From Propionibacteriaceae bacterium (GTDB lineage: Bacteria > Actinomycetota > Actinomycetes > Propionibacteriales > Propionibacteriaceae): a stretch of 64,000 nucleotides of DNA. The notes under the pieces were generated by a model that did not search any database, was not told where the DNA came from, and saw only the letters and a program-made list of their open reading frames with translations. Position 1 is the first letter of the stretch, and each line of letters starts with the position of its first letter. This document shows positions 8,900 through 22,200 of the stretch, in pieces. The stretch is taken from assembly GCA_030532575.1 (NCBI GenBank), contig JAUNKV010000002.1:33051-97050 (forward strand). The letters run 5' to 3'. Position numbers and translations under genes: made by a program.

Positions 8900-9772
8900 G
8901 TGGCCAGCCCTTCGGGGCTGGCACTTCGTTGAGGCGCGGTCTGGTTGGTGAGACGCTGCGGGACCGTCAGTGGCCAGCCCTTCGGGGCTGGCACTTCGTT
9001 GAGGCGTGCCGGAGATGAACGACATCTCCACGTCGTCGGCCTGTGGCCAGGGTTTGCTCGCGTCCGTATCGGGGCGGCGCGCCGGGTGGCCAGCCCTTCG
9101 GGGCTGGCACTTCGTTGAGGCCGCGCGGTGATCGTGGAGAACGTCGTCGAGGTGCAGGTGGCCAGCCCTTCGGGGCTGGCACTTCGTTGAGGCGTGACCG
9201 TACTTCCGCTGATCTCAATGGCGGGGATCGTGGCCAGCCCTTCGGGGCTGGCACTTCGTTGAGGCCCAGCAGGTAGTCGATGTTGTCGAGCAGGTGACCG
9301 ATGGTGGCCAGCCCTTCGGGGCTGGCACTTCGTTGAGGCGAGGCGATCAAGGCGTGGGGTGGGGATGAGGTTGCGTGGCCAGCCCTTCGGGGCTGGCACT
9401 TCGTTGAGGCTTCCTGTGACCTTCTCCTGCAGAGCGGCTGCTGAAGTGGCCAGCCCTTCGGGGCTGGCACTTCGTTGAGGCCAGATGCGGGAGGCCCGGA
9501 CAGCAGAGCGACCAATCGTGGCCAGCCCTTCGGGGCTGGCACTTCGTTGAGGCCCTCGACGACGCGGAAACCTCCCTGACGACCGTTGAAGGTGGCCAGC
9601 CCTTCGGGGCTGGCACTTCGTTGAGGCCTGCCCCTGGGCAGCTCCACCAGCTCCGGGCCGCGCTGTGGCCAGCCCTTCGGGGCTGGCACTTCGTTGAGGC
9701 TCGGTGACATTCCCCGGGGTGGGGGTGAGCCAGCCGGTGGCCAGCCCTTCGGGGCTGGCACTTCGTTGAGGC
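8900..9772 (+). CRISPR. Type I-G CRISPR array, 12 full 36-bp repeats
   Basis: Twelve identical 36-base repeats start at 8900, 8970, 9086, 9158, 9230, 9304, 9375, 9446, 9518, 9592, 9665 and 9737. Each contains the hairpin GCCAGCCC-TTCG-GGGCTGGC and ends in CACTTCGTTGAGGC. Most spacers are 34-38 bases. The interval between the second and third full repeats is 80 bases and holds the first 8 bases of a repeat (9043-9050) between two spacer-sized segments. The array follows the I-G cas2 gene directly and is read on the plus strand. Confidence 0.98.
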
Positions 9773-9810
9773 GGTGGGATGGCCACGGGCATCCCGCAGT
9801 CGATGACCTG

Positions 9811-9846
9811 GCGACTGGCCCTCCGGGACCGGCCCTTTGGTGTTAT
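9811..9846 (+). repeat. Degenerate terminal I-G repeat / transcript end
   Basis: One spacer length (38 bases) after the last full repeat lies a diverged copy containing ACTGGCCCTCCGGGACCGG and then CCCTTTGG. It runs into a T-rich stretch (TGTTATTTC). It marks the leader-distal end of the I-G array and may also help end the pre-crRNA transcript. Confidence 0.6.
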
Positions 9847-10090
9847 TTCATCACTACTCGGGTCGGCCCCTCCAACCCGCTGTTCACAGCGGGCGGGCGA
9901 GCTTGCGAGAGCGCTCGTCTCCAGACCTGGTGACGGTGTGCAGGGACTTGTCCCGGGGCTCGAGCCGGGGTCCCTCACTCCGCATCGGGCCCCGGCTCGA
10001 CCAGCGGAAAAGGGCATGGACAACCCTCTTCGTTGTTGTGCGCTGCGATCTCCCCAGTGGTCAGCCCGCACGCGGTCAACGACAAACAGG
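9847..10090. other. Intergenic region between the two CRISPR systems, with inverted repeats
   Basis: No gene is supported. Visible structure: a 7-bp hairpin CCCGCTG-TTCA-CAGCGGG near 9877-9894, and an 11-bp perfect inverted repeat TCGAGCCGGGG (9960-9970) / CCCCGGCTCGA (9990-10000). The string GAAAAGGGCATG at 10007-10018 recurs at 25644-25655 beyond the I-E array. Confidence 0.5.
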
Positions 10091-10096
10091 TAGCAT
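10091..10096 (+). promoter_or_regulatory. Candidate -10 box for the mini-CRISPR (CreR-like) RNA
   Basis: TAGCAT fits the TANNNT -10 pattern seen elsewhere in this window and would place the RNA start about 10 bases before the first pseudo-repeat. No clear -35 box is seen, so the call is tentative. Confidence 0.35.
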
Positions 10097-10100
10097 GTTC

Positions 10101-14817
<4,717 letters not shown>

Positions 14818-14821
<4 letters not shown>

Positions 14822-15423
14822 GCGAGAAGTTCACCTGTGGAGGTTTCGTGACCTCCAAGATCTTCCGGCTCATCGGTCAGGACCCAGCGACCATGTCCCC
14901 TGCAGCCCGAGGGCTGTTGGCGCAGCTGCGCGGCGCGCTGGGCAAGGAGCCCGCGACGGTGCCCGCCATCTGGGGCGTGACCCTCGACGGTATCCCTGAC
15001 GATCTGTCGGCAAAGCGCCGGAGCCACACCGAAATGGCAATCCACCTGGCGCTCACACAGTTCGCCATGCACCAGCAGGGCCGAAGCCGGTCCATGCACT
15101 CCAAACAGCCGTTCGGTGTGGCCGTCCGGCGACTGGCGGACAGCAGCAGCGGTAGCCAGGACGTGCACGAAACTCCGGTGTACAAGCGGTTCACTGCTCT
15201 TGCCCAGGCAACCACTCTGGCGGGGCTCGAAGCTCATTCCCGTGGCATCATCTCTCAGCTCCGCTCCCACGAGATCCCGTTCGACTACGGCCGCTACGCC
15301 GACGACCTCTACTGGTTCCTGACCGGTCACCAGCGTGATGTCCAGCGCCGCTGGGGCCGTGATTTCCATCGTCTCACCCTTTCCCCCACCACCGACAACA
15401 CCCCTGAAGGAGACCTGGCATGA
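14818..15423 (+). CDS. cse2: Cascade small subunit Cse2 (Cas11/CasB)
   Basis: 201 residues. Cse2 forms a dimer along the belly of Cascade and stabilises the displaced strand. Family features are ARGLLAQLRGALGKEP near the N-terminus, HTEMAIHLALTQFAMHQQ in the middle, and a C-terminal DLYWFLTGHQRDVQRRWGRD block. The GTG at 14818 overlaps the cse1 stop (GTGA) and is preceded by GGAGAACAGGA. The longer open frame upstream is a shadow inside cse1. Confidence 0.92.
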
Positions 15424-16544
15424 CCACCTACATCGAATTCCACGCTCTGCAGTCCGTCCCCCCGGCCAACATGAACCGCGACGACTCAGGCGCTCCGAAG
15501 ACCGCCATCTACGGCGGCGTCACCCGCTCCCGCGTCTCGAGCCAGTCCTGGAAGCGCGCGATGCGCAAGCATTTCAATGAGTCCCTCGACCCCACCCTGG
15601 TCGGCACCAGGAGCCGCATGATCGTGGCTGACATCGCCAAGATCATCGCCGAGAAGCACCCCGACCTGGCCGACCAAGCCGAAGGTTTGGCCGTCGATGC
15701 CATGGAGGCCGCAGGTTTCAAGAGACCTGCTCCAAAGGCCAAGGCCAAGACGGCTGCGGGAGTTCCCGAGACGGGGTATCTCGTGTTCCTGTCGCACCGG
15801 CAGATCGAGTCCCTGGCTGATGCGGCAATCGAAGCCAGCACTGCCCCGAACCCCAAGGATGCGATGAAGGCTGCCAAGGTCAAGAGCCTCGTGGATGTCG
15901 ACCATTCCATCGACATCGCCTTGTTCGGACGGATGGTCGCTGACTCCGCGGACCTCAACGTCGACGCCTCCTGCCAGGTGGCCCACGCCATCAGTGTCCA
16001 CGAGGCCACCCCGGAGTACGACTTCTTCACCGCTGTCGATGACGCGAAGAACCGTAACGAGGACGAGGAGGACGCCGGTGCGGGCATGATGGGAACCGTC
16101 GGCTTCGTGGCTTCCACCCTCTACCGCTACGCCGTCATCAACGTGGATCAGCTCCGCGAGAACCTTGGCAACGAGAAGGCCGTCGGCCTTGCGGTCGAGG
16201 CCTTCACGAAGAGTTTCCTGGAGGCAATCCCGAGCGGGAAACAGAACACCTTCGCCAACGGCACCCGTCCGGCGGCGCTGCTCGTGACCGTCGGCACTGG
16301 GCAGCCGACCAGCCTCGTCGGGGCGTTCGAGAACCCGGTCACCCCGGATGAGGGCCTCCTCAAGCCTGCCGTGAAGCGGCTGACGACGCACGCCGGAGAG
16401 GTCTTCGAGACCTGGCGCAGGCCTGAGGTCGTGCTGGTGGCGGGGCTGCCGTCGGAGATCGCTGGCCTTGCCTCCCTGGGAGAGGCCACTTCCTTCGAGA
16501 AGCTCGTCGAAGCTGTGAAGCAGCAGGTGCTGGAGGAGCAGTGA
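15420..16544 (+). CDS. cas7e: Cascade backbone subunit Cas7e (Cse4/CasC)
   Basis: 374 residues. Six copies normally coat the crRNA spacer in Cascade, kinking out every sixth base; this matters for the mini-array match near 10214. The opening IEFHALQSVPPANMNRDDSG and the GGVTRSRVSSQSWKRAMRKHF block are diagnostic. ALFGRMVADSADLNVDASCQ-like text follows in the centre (DIALFGRMVADS). The ATG overlaps the cse2 stop, and its stop overlaps the cas5e GTG. Confidence 0.97.
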   Translation: MTTYIEFHALQSVPPANMNRDDSGAPKTAIYGGVTRSRVSSQSWKRAMRKHFNESLDPTLVGTRSRMIVADIAKIIAEKHPDLADQAEGLAVDAMEAAGFKRPAPKAKAKTAAGVPETGYLVFLSHRQIESLADAAIEASTAPNPKDAMKAAKVKSLVDVDHSIDIALFGRMVADSADLNVDASCQVAHAISVHEATPEYDFFTAVDDAKNRNEDEEDAGAGMMGTVGFVASTLYRYAVINVDQLRENLGNEKAVGLAVEAFTKSFLEAIPSGKQNTFANGTRPAALLVTVGTGQPTSLVGAFENPVTPDEGLLKPAVKRLTTHAGEVFETWRRPEVVLVAGLPSEIAGLASLGEATSFEKLVEAVKQQVLEEQ

Positions 16545-17254
16545 GCGTCCTCAAGCTCCGTCTGGCGGGCCCGCTGCAGAGCTGGGGCGTTGCCAGTCGT
16601 TTCACACGCCGCAACACCGAGGAGGCGCCCACCAAGAGTGGGTTGATCGGGTTGCTCGCCGCGGCTGAGGGGAGGCGTCGTTCTGACCCGATCGAGGATC
16701 TGGTCGGGTTGGAACTCGCGGTGCGCATCGATCAACGTGGCAGCCTGCTGCGGGATTTCCACACCGCCCATCACCAGGTGAGCGGCTCCTCCATGCCACT
16801 GACCGAGCGGTTCTACTGGGCCGACGCCGTCTTCACGGCTTTCCTGGGCGGGCCACGCCCGTTGCTGGAAGGGCTCGCCGAGGCTCTGGCTGACCCGGCC
16901 TACCCGATCTACCTCGGGCGTCGCTCATGCGTTCCCGAAGGGCGGGTGGTCCTGGGGGTCGAGGATGTCGCTGTGGCCGATGCCGTGCAGGCCTGTCCCT
17001 GGCAGGTCAGCGACTTCGTCAAGCGCAGGGCCAGGCAGGCCACGGTGCGGGTGGCGGTGCAGGCCGACAGTTCGGTCTACCCGGAGCTGCCGCCGTACCG
17101 CGAGCTGAACGATGTGCCGGTCTCCTTCAACCCGGAGCATCGCCAGTATCGAAGCCGCATGGTGGTCTCCACGCATGTGGTCCTCGACACCGGCGCGGAG
17201 GAGTCGTCTGAGTCCCTTGTCCATGATCCGTTCACTGCTCTGGGAGGCGAATGA
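16541..17254 (+). CDS. cas5e: Cascade subunit Cas5e (CasD)
   Basis: 237 residues. Cas5e binds the 5' handle of the crRNA. The RAMP-like opening LKLRLAGPLQSWGVASRF and the TKSGLIGLLAAAEG block are typical. A later RRSCVPEG motif (IYLGRRSCVPEGRV) is also conserved in the family. It starts with GTG in a GTGA overlap with cas7e and ends in an overlap with cas6e. Confidence 0.96.
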   Translation: MSVLKLRLAGPLQSWGVASRFTRRNTEEAPTKSGLIGLLAAAEGRRRSDPIEDLVGLELAVRIDQRGSLLRDFHTAHHQVSGSSMPLTERFYWADAVFTAFLGGPRPLLEGLAEALADPAYPIYLGRRSCVPEGRVVLGVEDVAVADAVQACPWQVSDFVKRRARQATVRVAVQADSSVYPELPPYRELNDVPVSFNPEHRQYRSRMVVSTHVVLDTGAEESSESLVHDPFTALGGE

Positions 17255-17889
17255 TGTTCCTCACACGTACCTTCCTCAACGCCCGTCGGGCCGGGGCCCG
17301 CAAACTCATCCTGTCCCCTCAGGCGATGCATGCGGCAGTCCTGTCCGGGTTCCCGCCAGGAGCCGAAGGACAGCGTCCCCTGTGGCGCCTGGACTCCGAC
17401 GACCCACTGCGGCCAGCGCTGTACGTCGTCAGCGAGCGACAGCCTGACCTGACCCACATCGAGGAGCAGGCTGGATGGCCGACCCAGCCGACCATGCAGT
17501 CGGTGGGCTACTCCAATCTGCTTGGCTCTCTCGAGGAAAACCAGAAGTGGGGTTTCCGGTTGACCGCGAACCCAACCCATCGGGTGAAAGAGGGAGAGAA
17601 GTTCAAGGTCTACGCCCATGTGACAGTCAGGCAGCAGAGCGACTGGCTGTTGGATCGCGCTGAGGACCTGGGAGTCGATTTCGGGAATCCTGAATCTCCT
17701 GATTTCCTCGTGAGTGATCGCCAGAGCAAGAGGTTCCGTCGCGGCGATGGCACCGTCACGATTGGGACGGCCACCTTCAATGGCGTGCTCACCGTCGCTG
17801 ATCCAGACAGGCTCAGAACTGCCCTGACCCAGGGCATCGGGCGGGCCAAGGCCTACGGCTGCGGGCTCATGACCTTGGCCAAAGCGTGA
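17251..17889 (+). CDS. cas6e: crRNA endonuclease Cas6e (Cse3/CasE)
   Basis: 212 residues. Cas6e cuts precursor crRNA at the base of the repeat hairpin and stays bound to the 3' stem. The N-terminal FLTRTFLNARR is followed by QAMHAAVLSGFP, where His27 corresponds to the catalytic histidine. The C-terminal glycine-rich GIGRAKAYGCGLMTLA loop is typical. Two adjacent ATGs (17251 and 17254) could start it; the first overlaps the cas5e stop. If the CreR candidate is real, this enzyme would also process it. Confidence 0.96.
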   Translation: MMFLTRTFLNARRAGARKLILSPQAMHAAVLSGFPPGAEGQRPLWRLDSDDPLRPALYVVSERQPDLTHIEEQAGWPTQPTMQSVGYSNLLGSLEENQKWGFRLTANPTHRVKEGEKFKVYAHVTVRQQSDWLLDRAEDLGVDFGNPESPDFLVSDRQSKRFRRGDGTVTIGTATFNGVLTVADPDRLRTALTQGIGRAKAYGCGLMTLAKA

Positions 17890-18818
17890 TGAAGGGCACT
17901 GCACCACCCAGGTCGCAGCAATTGTTCCGGGTGGAGGATCGCGTGACGTTCCTCCACCTGGAACGGTGCACGGTGAGCCGGGACAGCAACGCGATCACCG
18001 CAACGGACCAGGAGGGCACCATCCACGTTCCGGCAGCGACGGTGAGCGCAGTCCTGCTCGGCCCGGGGACACGGGTCACGCATCACGCCATGATGTTGAT
18101 GGCGCAGTGCGGGGTCACCGTGGTCTGGGTTGGTGAGGCTGGGGTGCGCTACTACGCGCATGGGGCTTCGCTGGCCACCTCAACGCGGCTGTTGGAGGCT
18201 CAGGCCGAGGCAGTGTCCAACACGCGGAAAAGGCTGGCGGTGGCGCGTCGCATGTACGAGTGGCGTTTCCCTGACGAGGTGGTGGAGGGCACCACCATGC
18301 AACAGCTGCGCGGACGTGAGGGGGCCAGGGTTCGTTCCATCTACCGTCAGGAGTCGAAGCGCACCGGGGTGGAGTGGAAGAAACGCGACTACGACCCGAT
18401 GGCATTCGAGTCCTCGGACCCGATCAACCAGGCATTGTCGGCAGCACACTCCTGCCTCTACGGGGTTGTGCACGCCGTCGTGGTCTCTCTGGGGTGCTCC
18501 CCGGGCCTGGGGTTCATCCACACGGGACATTCCAGGGCATTCATCTACGACGTCGCTGACCTGTACAAGGCCGAGGTGACCATTCCCATCGCCTTCGACG
18601 TGGTTGCTGAGGGGTCCGACGACATCAGTGGTGACACACGCCGTCGGGTACGGGACGCGATGCGGGAGGGGACGATCCTGGAGCGCTGCGTCCGCGACAT
18701 CAAGAAGCTCCTGCTCCCGCATGACGAGATCGACTGGGACATCAACGTGCTGCACCTGTGGGACGACAAAGCCGGGGCAGTGGCAGGCGGCATCGACTAC
18801 AGTGAGGTCGACTTTTGA
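17886..18818 (+). CDS. cas1e: Cas1, spacer integrase (type I-E)
   Basis: 310 residues. It integrates prespacers at the leader-proximal repeat together with Cas2. Catalytic residues are visible: Glu in LRGREGARVRSIYR, His in GFIHTGHSRAF and Asp in IYDVADLYKAE. The start may be GTG 17886 (overlap with the cas6e stop) or ATG 17889; the difference is one residue. It is clearly an I-E Cas1, without a Cas4 domain, and distinct from the I-G Cas4-Cas1 fusion at 6834. Confidence 0.96.
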   Translation: MMKGTAPPRSQQLFRVEDRVTFLHLERCTVSRDSNAITATDQEGTIHVPAATVSAVLLGPGTRVTHHAMMLMAQCGVTVVWVGEAGVRYYAHGASLATSTRLLEAQAEAVSNTRKRLAVARRMYEWRFPDEVVEGTTMQQLRGREGARVRSIYRQESKRTGVEWKKRDYDPMAFESSDPINQALSAAHSCLYGVVHAVVVSLGCSPGLGFIHTGHSRAFIYDVADLYKAEVTIPIAFDVVAEGSDDISGDTRRRVRDAMREGTILERCVRDIKKLLLPHDEIDWDINVLHLWDDKAGAVAGGIDYSEVDF

Positions 18819-19168
18819 TCGTTCTGGTGTTGAGCAAGGTGCCGCCCGGGCTGCGGGGACATCTCACACGATGGCTGCTCGAGGCCGCTCCCGGGGTGTT
18901 CGTGGGCAAGGTCTCTGCGCGCGTCAGGGACGAGCTCTGGGAGCTGACAAATCGTGAGCTCGGCGGTGGGACGGCCCTCATGGTCCTGTCGGCACGCAAC
19001 GAACAGGGATTCGCGATCCGCAACTCAGGCCACCGCTGGTCCCCAGTCGACCTTGACGGCTTCGTCACCCTGAAGCGCCCTCCCGCCAACGACACCTCGT
19101 CCCCTACAGTCAAGGCACCGCTACCCAAGGCATCCCGCTACCGCTGGCTGCGGTCAAAACGAAAGTGA
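18815..19168 (+). CDS. cas2e: Cas2, spacer acquisition (type I-E)
   Basis: 117 residues. The opening MIVLVLSKVPPGLRGHLTRW and VFVGKVSARVRDELWE are the I-E Cas2 signature, and GFAIRNSGHRW continues it. After about residue 90 there is a C-terminal basic tail (SRYRWLRSKRK), slightly longer than the most compact family members. The TTG start overlaps the cas1 stop. The first CRISPR repeat lies 44 bases after the stop, so the whole leader must fit in this short gap or reach into the gene. Confidence 0.95.
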   Translation: MIVLVLSKVPPGLRGHLTRWLLEAAPGVFVGKVSARVRDELWELTNRELGGGTALMVLSARNEQGFAIRNSGHRWSPVDLDGFVTLKRPPANDTSSPTVKAPLPKASRYRWLRSKRK

Positions 19169-19212
19169 TCGTAGAACGAGGAGACTTGGTGTATACTCCC
19201 TTGTCAGCAAGG
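19169..19212 (+). promoter_or_regulatory. Short leader and candidate pre-crRNA promoter of the I-E array
   Basis: Only 44 bases separate cas2e from the first repeat. A TATACT box (19192-19197) would start transcription about 9 bases before the first repeat. No clear -35 hexamer is visible 17 bases upstream (TCGTAG), so the promoter may be weak, or the array may also be read through from the cas operon. Confidence 0.5.
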
Positions 19213-22200
19213 ATGTTCCCCGCACAGCGGGGATGATCCCAGCAACAAATCCATTTCCCGCAGGCGCTCAGGATGTTCCCCGCACAGCGGGGATGATCCT
19301 TGCGCGAGTGGTCGGCTGGCAGTCGTCAGCGGATGTTCCCCGCACAGCGGGGATGATCCCCCAGTCTAGCAAATCACCCCCGCGGCCGCAAAATGTTCCC
19401 CGCACAGCGGGGATGATCCCTCCTGCGTCAGGTAGTGGGCCAGGATGAGGGTATGTTCCCCGCACAGCGGGGATGATCCCATGACGGATTCCTCCTCTGA
19501 AGGTCATGCCCCATGTTCCCCGCACAGCGGGGATGATCCGGAAGAAGACTGCCATGAAGCGCCCCCTGGGGCATGTTCCCCGCACAGCGGGGATGATCCT
19601 GTCCGGAACCGCCCTGCCGGGGTGCACAAATGATGTTCCCCGCACAGCGGGGATGATCCAGCTCCAGGTAGCCCTCTGCTGGATGCTGGATGTATGTTCC
19701 CCGCACAGCGGGGATGATCCCCACCACCTCATCCCCCGGGGAACGCCCCGTCAATGTTCCCCGCACAGCGGGGATGATCCGGCCAAACACCCCACCCATC
19801 GCACAAACCATCGATGTTCCCCGCACAGCGGGGATGATCCCACTCGGGCAAGGCGTCCGCGACCACATCGGAGATGTTCCCCGCACAGCGGGGATGATCC
19901 CCGAGATGCGCCCCGGGTTGCCGCGCTCCGCCTTATGTTCCCCGCACAGCGGGGATGATCCTACGCAAGGCGGCATCTCTGAGCGGAGTACCGCATGTTC
20001 CCCGCACAGCGGGGATGATCCTGAGCATCCGCCCTGTCCATTCCGTCTGGGCCAATGTTCCCCGCACAGCGGGGATGATCCGCGTAGGCCTCAAGAACGT
20101 CCTCCTCGTGCACCATGTTCCCCGCACAGCGGGGATGATCCCGCAGTCAAGATGACCCCCGGGGTGGCGTTCCTATGTTCCCCGCACAGCGGGGATGATC
20201 CCAGTATCGGACAGGTCGCGCCGAAACCCGGTAGATGTTCCCCGCACAGCGGGGATGATCCTGGCACCTCAACCCAGAGGACTGGGAAAGCGGCATGTTC
20301 CCCGCACAGCGGGGATGATCCCACAGTGGGGAATTTGGCGGAGATCGAAAAGGCATGTTCCCCGCACAGCGGGGATGATCCTTCCACACGCCCGTTCTGT
20401 CCATCCGTGCGTTTATGTTCCCCGCACAGCGGGGATGATCCACGTCCGCTGTCGCAGGCACGTCAGCCTGGAAAATGTTCCCCGCACAGCGGGGATGATC
20501 CTTCGACGGCCCTTGATGAGGCGGTACACCTGCCATGTTCCCCGCACAGCGGGGATGATCCTTTTCATGGAATCCTGCGTGGTGGGGCCATTGCATGTTC
20601 CCCGCACAGCGGGGATGATCCCAGCATCCCACGGATGAAATTGGCCTCCGTGATATGTTCCCCGCACAGCGGGGATGATCCTCCTTTGAGCAAATCAATA
20701 AGGACAATCCGAGGATGTTCCCCGCACAGCGGGGATGATCCTACGAAACACCAAAAAATTAAAGGAAAGGTAACATGTTCCCCGCACAGCGGGGATGATC
20801 CCACCGTCCGTCATGATCTGCTGTGGCAGCTGGAATGTTCCCCGCACAGCGGGGATGATCCTGGGGCACTGAATTTCGGCCGTGTACTGAAAAAATGTTC
20901 CCCGCACAGCGGGGATGATCCGCAGGTCAACGGATTCAATCCGAGTCGTCGCGCATGTTCCCCGCACAGCGGGGATGATCCGGAAACCACGCTGATCATC
21001 CTGAGCTGCACCATATGTTCCCCGCACAGCGGGGATGATCCCGGGAGTCCGGGAAAACGCCCTGGGAAAAGCCAATGTTCCCCGCACAGCGGGGATGATC
21101 CTAGGCCTTTCGCCCGCTCGGGTGCACCCAATGTATGTTCCCCGCACAGCGGGGATGATCCCGCAATCCAGGCAGGCTGGACCGCGCTGTGGGAATGTTC
21201 CCCGCACAGCGGGGATGATCCGGCCAAACACCCCGTCCGTCGCACAAACCATCGATGTTCCCCGCACAGCGGGGATGATCCACGGTCACGCTGGAGGCCA
21301 AGAGTGGCAAAACGATGTTCCCCGCACAGCGGGGATGATCCCCGCGCCCGGCCGGGCCAAGACAGCCCCGGCGCATGTTCCCCGCACAGCGGGGATGATC
21401 CGGAGGCCATCGGTGAGATGGCGCTTATCACCCTATGTTCCCCGCACAGCGGGGATGATCCTTCGTAGGTGGTTTCGGTGGTCATTGTAGGCCTATGTTC
21501 CCCGCACAGCGGGGATGATCCGGATGTCGCCTTTACGTGGAGAATTGACAATTCATGTTCCCCGCACAGCGGGGATGATCCCCGATTACGGGAAGCAGGT
21601 CAACGGATTCAATCATGTTCCCCGCACAGCGGGGATGATCCCATCGGCCCCGGCGTCAACCGGACGCCCTGACCATGTTCCCCGCACAGCGGGGATGATC
21701 CCGCGCCCGCAATTCCCGCCCAGGTGCTGGCCCAATGTTCCCCGCACAGCGGGGATGATCCCACACGACCCGATCACCGACACGCAGCGGACCCATGTTC
21801 CCCGCACAGCGGGGATGATCCTTCATCGTGAATCGGAATGATCATGCAATCAGGATGTTCCCCGCACAGCGGGGATGATCCTCGAACAGGGGACCCAACC
21901 CCCACCAAACCACAATGTTCCCCGCACAGCGGGGATGATCCGCTTGCACCCCGGTCGGGGCGCTCACCCCTGACATGTTCCCCGCACAGCGGGGATGATC
22001 CGAACTTGCGGGGAGAGCCATGCCTCCCGCAGCTATGTTCCCCGCACAGCGGGGATGATCCACGGCCGATCGACAAGCCGTCAGTCATCTGCGCATGTTC
22101 CCCGCACAGCGGGGATGATCCGCGAACGAGCCAACTTCCAGCTAGCCATATCCGATGTTCCCCGCACAGCGGGGATGATCCCCCGCCAACGCCCCGACGC

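Noticed and set aside
9960-10000. Possible tRNA-like or T-loop structure (GGCTCGAGCC)
   Set aside because: Only a simple 11-bp inverted repeat is present; acceptor, D and anticodon arms are missing.
8782-10071. Minus-strand open frame with repeated NEVPAPKGWP / RSASPEGLA units
   Set aside because: It is the translated I-G repeat array in the opposite direction.
19690-21468. Long open frame of repeated CSPHSGDDP units across the I-E array, and many similar frames on both strands
   Set aside because: The periodic peptide is only the translated CRISPR repeat; spacing, repeat hairpin and cas genes show that this is an array, not a protein.
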